Assembly: GCF_002975275.1 (NCBI RefSeq) | Contig: NZ_PCOQ01000004.1 | Span: 248,001 to 312,000, forward strand | Length of the DNA stretch: 64,000 bases | Direction of reading: 5' to 3' | Source of the DNA: Achromobacter sp. MYb9 | GTDB taxonomy: Bacteria; Pseudomonadota; Gammaproteobacteria; Burkholderiales; Burkholderiaceae_B | In this document: positions 60,666 through 64,000 of the stretch, piece after piece | Layout of the letters: each line of letters opens with the position of its first letter | Position numbering within the stretch: position 1 is the stretch's first letter | Translations under genes and position numbers: made by a program | Notes under the pieces: model-generated | What the model was told of the DNA's origin: nothing | The model's input: the letters and a program-made list of their open reading frames with translations, nothing else | Databases searched by the model: none

Positions 60666-62168
60666 CTACACCTTGCGTGCCTGGCCCTCCCAGAATTCCG
60701 CCCGGAGCCGGCGCTTGGCGATCTTTCCGTTGTCGTCACGCGGCAGGGCTTGCCGCAGTTGAAGCTCTCGCGGGACCTTGTAGCGGGCGATTCGGGCAGA
60801 CAACCAGCGCATGGCGTCTTCCACGTCCAGCACCACCTCCGGCGCGGGCTGCACGAGCCCCAGCAGGCGTTCTCCGAACTCGGGGTCCGGCACGCCGAAG
60901 ACCGCGCAATCGGCCACGCCCGGGTACTGCATCAGGTGGTGTTCGATTTCCGCGGGATAGATGTTCACGCCACCCGAAATCACCATGTCCGATTCGCGGT
61001 CGCACACGAACAGGTAGCCATCCTTGTCGACATAGCCCAGATCGCCCAGCCCGATCAGGCCATCGCGCTCGATGGCTTGACGGGCCTCGGGATGGTTGCG
61101 ATAGGTGAAGTCGGCATACGCGGGCTGGCGCACGTAGATGCGCCCGACCTGGCCCGGCGCGCAGAGGGAGCCGTCCTCGGCGTAGATCCGAACCTGCGCC
61201 GGACCGATGGGCCGCCCTGCACTGCCCGGCTTCGCCAGCGCCTCGTGCGAAGCGATCACCGTCACCATGCCCGCTTCGCTGGACGCATAGGTCTCATGCA
61301 CCACCGGCCCCAGCCAGTCGATCATGGCGCGCTTGAGTTCCGGGGCGCAGGGCGCGCCGGTCGAGGCCACGAATCGCAGCGACGACAAGTCGAACGACGC
61401 CCGCGTGCGCGCATCCACCTTCAGCAGGCGCACATACATGATGGGCACCAGATAGATCGTGTCGATACGGTGCCGTTCGATCAGGCGCAGTACCTCGACC
61501 GGGTCGAAACGCGGCATCAGCACCAGCGTGTCGCATACGCGCAGCGCCACCTGCGCGAAGACGCTGGGCGCACTGTGGTAGATCGGCGCGGGCAGCAAGG
61601 CGCGGCTGCCTTGACGCAGGCCGTAGGCCTGTTCGACCACGTCCTCCACCGCCGCCAGGTGCTCGGCCAACCGCTCCACCGGGAAGGGCTGGCGGACCAC
61701 GCCCTTGGGGCGGCCCGTGGTGCCTGAGGTATAGGCCATGTGGCCGCGCGGGGCGACCAGCGGGCCGTCGTGACGCCGTTGCATGTTGCGCCAGGCGTCG
61801 TAGTCGGTGGCTTCAAGGGCGGCGTCCGCCGCGCCCCCGACTTGCAGCACCGGCAGTCCGGCCGGCAGCGCCGTCCGCACCGCTTGCCACAGGTCTGCTT
61901 CGGCGATCAGCAGTTTCGCGCCACTGTCGGTCACCAGGAACGCCACCTCGTCGCCCGTGTAGTGCCAATTGATCGGGCAGTAATAGCAGCCCAGCCGCTT
62001 GCAGGCCTGGATGATTTCCAGATAGGGCATGCCGTTGCGCAGCAGCACCGCGATGACGTCGCCTTCGCGCACGCCCATGGCCGCCAGGCCTGCCGCGACT
62101 TGCTCGCCGCGGGCCGTCAACGCGTCGCGGTCCAGGCTGACGCTGCCGGCAATGATCCGTCCGTTCAT
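60666..62168 (-). CDS. AMP-dependent acyl-CoA synthetase
   Basis: A 500-residue ANL-superfamily ligase. The P-loop reads MAYTSGTTGRPKGVVRQPFP; further motifs are HETYASSEAGMVTV, LGDLGYVDKDGYLFV and the catalytic Lys in RDDNGKIAKRRL near the end. CYYCPINWHYTGDEVAFLV near residue 65 is typical of FadD3/FadD13-like ligases of alicyclic or branched acids. It overlaps the SDR gene by 4 bp. It likely activates the carboxylate captured by the downstream Bug receptor; the acid is unknown. Confidence 0.9.
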   Translation of the reverse strand: MNGRIIAGSVSLDRDALTARGEQVAAGLAAMGVREGDVIAVLLRNGMPYLEIIQACKRLGCYYCPINWHYTGDEVAFLVTDSGAKLLIAEADLWQAVRTALPAGLPVLQVGGAADAALEATDYDAWRNMQRRHDGPLVAPRGHMAYTSGTTGRPKGVVRQPFPVERLAEHLAAVEDVVEQAYGLRQGSRALLPAPIYHSAPSVFAQVALRVCDTLVLMPRFDPVEVLRLIERHRIDTIYLVPIMYVRLLKVDARTRASFDLSSLRFVASTGAPCAPELKRAMIDWLGPVVHETYASSEAGMVTVIASHEALAKPGSAGRPIGPAQVRIYAEDGSLCAPGQVGRIYVRQPAYADFTYRNHPEARQAIERDGLIGLGDLGYVDKDGYLFVCDRESDMVISGGVNIYPAEIEHHLMQYPGVADCAVFGVPDPEFGERLLGLVQPAPEVVLDVEDAMRWLSARIARYKVPRELQLRQALPRDDNGKIAKRRLRAEFWEGQARKV

Positions 62169-63064
62169 GCTGGCTTTCCGGCGCGCAGCGCTTTGTCCTG
62201 CGCAGTGCGCGCCTCGATCGCCGCGCGGGCGGCGGCCCAATCTGCCTCGGTCCACTCGAAGTACTGCTTGAAGTAGGCGCCATTGGCCAGATAATCGCCG
62301 CCATCCAGCGCAATCGTCTGACCGTTGATCCAGTCATTGCCCGGCCCCAGCAGAAAGGCCGCCAGTTCGCCAATATCGTGCCCGGTGCCCAGGCGCTGCA
62401 TCGGGTTCTGCTGGATCAGGGCGTCCTGGCCGTCGCCGTTCGGGCGCAGCCGCGCGGTCGCGCCTTCGGTGGGAATCACGCCGGGCGCAATGGCATTCAT
62501 GCGGATCCCGTGCCGGCCCCATTCGACGGCCAGCGATTTCGTCATCGCGTCGATGCCCGCCTTGGACATGGCCGACGGCACCACGAACGGCGATCCGGTC
62601 CACACCCACGTCACCACGATGGACACCACCGCGCCCTGCGCCCCGGTGGCGATCCAGCGCTTGCCCACGGCCTGCGTCATATAGAACGTGCCGCGAAAGA
62701 CGGTGTCGGCAATGGCATTGAATCCGCGCGCCGAGAGTTTTTCGGTCGGACTGATGAAATTGCCGGCGGCGTTGTTGATCAAGCCGTCCAGGCCGCCATG
62801 CCGGGTCCAGATGCCCGCCACCATCGCATCGACCGCATCCGCATCACGGATGTCGACCGCGTGGGCATACGCCTGCCCCCCATGCTCGGCGCGCAGGGCG
62901 GCGGCGGCCTCTTCCACCACCGACAAACGGCGTCCGCACAGATGGACGGTGGCGCCTAGCGACGCCAGTTGCGCCGCCATCGCGTAGCCCAGGCCGGTGC
63001 CCCCGCCCGTGACGAGGATGCGCTGGCCGCGGAACAAGTCGGCCCGAAACATGCTTTGCCGCAT
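62165..63064 (-). CDS. SDR oxidoreductase of the 2,4-dienoyl-CoA reductase type
   Basis: A 299-residue short-chain dehydrogenase, starting MRQSMFRADLFRG after AGGAGACAAACC. The NADP motif ILVTGGGTGLGYAMA and NNAAG are present. The standard Tyr of YxxxK is Ser (PSAMSKAG), exactly as in 2,4-dienoyl-CoA reductases (DECR), where another Tyr serves. Neighbouring segments EWGRHGIRMNAIAPG and GATARL also match DECR. It would reduce a dienoyl-CoA or similar unsaturated CoA ester in an acyl-CoA pathway. It is the first gene after the divergent LysR gene. Confidence 0.87.
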   Translation of the reverse strand: MRQSMFRADLFRGQRILVTGGGTGLGYAMAAQLASLGATVHLCGRRLSVVEEAAAALRAEHGGQAYAHAVDIRDADAVDAMVAGIWTRHGGLDGLINNAAGNFISPTEKLSARGFNAIADTVFRGTFYMTQAVGKRWIATGAQGAVVSIVVTWVWTGSPFVVPSAMSKAGIDAMTKSLAVEWGRHGIRMNAIAPGVIPTEGATARLRPNGDGQDALIQQNPMQRLGTGHDIGELAAFLLGPGNDWINGQTIALDGGDYLANGAYFKQYFEWTEADWAAARAAIEARTAQDKALRAGKPA

Positions 63065-63133
63065 GGTTTGTCTCCTGTTGTGATGTGGCATGCCGGTAGC
63101 GGACGGATGGGTCCGATACGGTTCAAGGTCAGA

Positions 63134-63151
63134 ATATCAATCGACGGATAT
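63134..63151. promoter_or_regulatory. candidate LysR operator
   Basis: ATATC - 8 bp - GATAT, an inverted repeat in the 148-bp gap between the divergent SDR and LysR genes, 61 bp before the LysR start. The even spacing is not the classical T-N11-A form, so support is modest. Confidence 0.4.
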
Positions 63152-63212
63152 CGCGACAATCCTTCGCCGTGAGTAAACTCTGTTTCCTCACAGGCAACAA
63201 TTGACGACGCCG

Positions 63213-64000
63213 ATGTCCGCCTTGCCCGCGCTAGACCTGAACCTGATCCAGCTGTTCGTCACCATCGTGGAAGCCGGCACGCTTAGCGAAGCGGCCTTGC
63301 GCCAGGGCGTGACCCGATCGCACGTCAGCCGCAACCTGCAGAAACTGGAGCGGGTGTTTGGGGCGCAACTGATCCGACGCACGACCCGCCGCCTGGAACT
63401 GACGCATCAAGGCAGCGTGCTGTATGAGCACGGCGCCCGCATGGCCCGCGAAGTGGAATCCGCCCGCCATGCCCTGCAGAAACTGGGCGCCGAACCGACC
63501 GGCCACGTGCGCCTGTCCCTGCCCACCGGCTTGGGCGAACTGGATGCCCTGCGCCCGCTGCTGGTGCGCTTTGCGCTGGACCACCCCAGCCTGAGCCTGC
63601 GCGTGCTGTTCTCGAACCGGGTCAGCGACCTGATTTCCTCAGAGATCGACGTGGCCTTGCGCGTGGTCTCGTCGCCGCCGCAGGACTACGTGGCGCGCGA
63701 ATTGGGCGAAGTGAAATGGCATTTGTGCGCCGCGCCGGCGTATCTGCACCGCGCCGGCACGCCCACGCACCCGCGCGACCTGGGACGGCTGGACTTTCTT
63801 TGCCCGCCCGGGCCCAAGCCTCAGGCAGCGCTGCGCCTGCACCGCAAGGGGCAGGTCTACGAGATCAAGCTGGCGCCCCGGCTGCAATCCGAGTATTTCC
63901 CGTTCCTGGCCGATGCCGCCCGCGACGGCGCCGGCGTGGCGCTGTTGCCGGCTTACATCGTGCGGCCCGACCTGGAAACCGGGCGCCTGCGCGAAGTCCT
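63213..64000 (+). CDS. LysR-family transcriptional regulator, partial
   Basis: The first 262 codons of a LysR protein; the 3' end lies past the right edge. It opens MSALPALDLNLIQLFVTIVE, has the helix-turn-helix LSEAALRQGVTRSHVSRNLQ and RRTTRRLELTHQGSVLYEHG, and an effector domain of the AaeR/DsdC-like class (LSLPTGLGELDALRPLLV, SSEIDVALRVVSSPP). An in-frame TTG at 63201 with an AGG six bases upstream is an alternative start. It is divergent from the SDR-ligase-Bug genes and probably controls them. Confidence 0.9.
   Translation, partial: MSALPALDLNLIQLFVTIVEAGTLSEAALRQGVTRSHVSRNLQKLERVFGAQLIRRTTRRLELTHQGSVLYEHGARMAREVESARHALQKLGAEPTGHVRLSLPTGLGELDALRPLLVRFALDHPSLSLRVLFSNRVSDLISSEIDVALRVVSSPPQDYVARELGEVKWHLCAAPAYLHRAGTPTHPRDLGRLDFLCPPGPKPQAALRLHRKGQVYEIKLAPRLQSEYFPFLADAARDGAGVALLPAYIVRPDLETGRLREV

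Noticed and set aside
1..64000. CRISPR arrays, tRNA/rRNA genes, insertion sequences, phage genes
   Set aside because: I looked for regularly spaced repeats, cloverleaf or rRNA-like stretches, and transposase or integrase motifs on both strands and saw none; short elements could still be missed by eye.

Overview
The window is GC-rich chromosomal DNA from a betaproteobacterium, most likely the Alcaligenaceae (Achromobacter/Bordetella group). The evidence is the gene order around the RND efflux operon (AxyABM/MexAB-OprM type, followed by pdxJ-acpS-nagZ-uvrC-pgsA), four Bug/TctC-type periplasmic receptors, and many acyl-CoA catabolic clusters each with its own regulator. I see no insertion sequence, phage, CRISPR array, tRNA or rRNA. 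Gene density is about 90% and most genes sit in tight operons with 4-bp overlaps.

Layout. 1-10.6 kb (minus strand): a tripartite multidrug efflux operon whose outer-membrane gene overlaps pdxJ, then acpS, nagZ, uvrC and the start of pgsA. 10.8-13.1 kb: a stand-alone OmpR-type winged-helix protein, a patatin-like phospholipase and a DUF4136 lipoprotein. 13.3-16.3 kb: modE facing modABC, with a candidate ModE operator in front of modA. 16.4-23.1 kb: a polyamine/membrane cluster. Its minus arm holds DUF350, an SPFH protein with a SHOCT tail, a zinc-ribbon DUF4178 protein, a 53-residue Ser/Gly-rich membrane peptide and S-adenosylmethionine decarboxylase. Its plus arm holds a multi-TM aminopropyltransferase and a Tat-type FAD amine oxidase. 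A perfect 10-bp inverted repeat lies in the 71-bp divergent gap. This is the best candidate for a poorly described system in the window.

23.1-29.9 kb: a DadA-like oxidoreductase, a TrpXYZ-type ABC importer, an aldo/keto reductase and a Bug receptor. 30.0-34.5 kb: a malonate operon (GntR regulator, malonyl-CoA decarboxylase, crotonase, malonyl-CoA synthetase) with a 16-bp palindrome upstream and a strong terminator downstream. 34.6-42.5 kb: a six-gene acyl-CoA operon (crotonase, ADP-forming acyl-CoA ligase, Bug receptor, two acyl-CoA dehydrogenases, a spermidine-synthase-like protein) divergent from an IclR regulator. 42.5-49.0 kb: a second beta-oxidation cluster (Bug, crotonase, thiolase facing a pair of acyl-CoA dehydrogenases and a LysR regulator) with three copies of a GATAC-N7-GTATC-type LysR box.

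49.1-56.0 kb: a CBS-pair protein, a TauE/SafE permease, two membrane proteins of unknown function (one with a zinc ribbon), aconitase B behind a 21-bp palindrome, and a lytic-transglycosylase-like lipoprotein. 56.1-64.0 kb: a TonB siderophore receptor with a Fur-like box, a pirin-like protein that has lost most metal ligands, and a third acyl-CoA module (dienoyl-CoA-reductase-like SDR, AMP-ligase, Bug receptor) divergent from a truncated LysR gene. All coordinates and motifs were read by eye; no similarity search was run.
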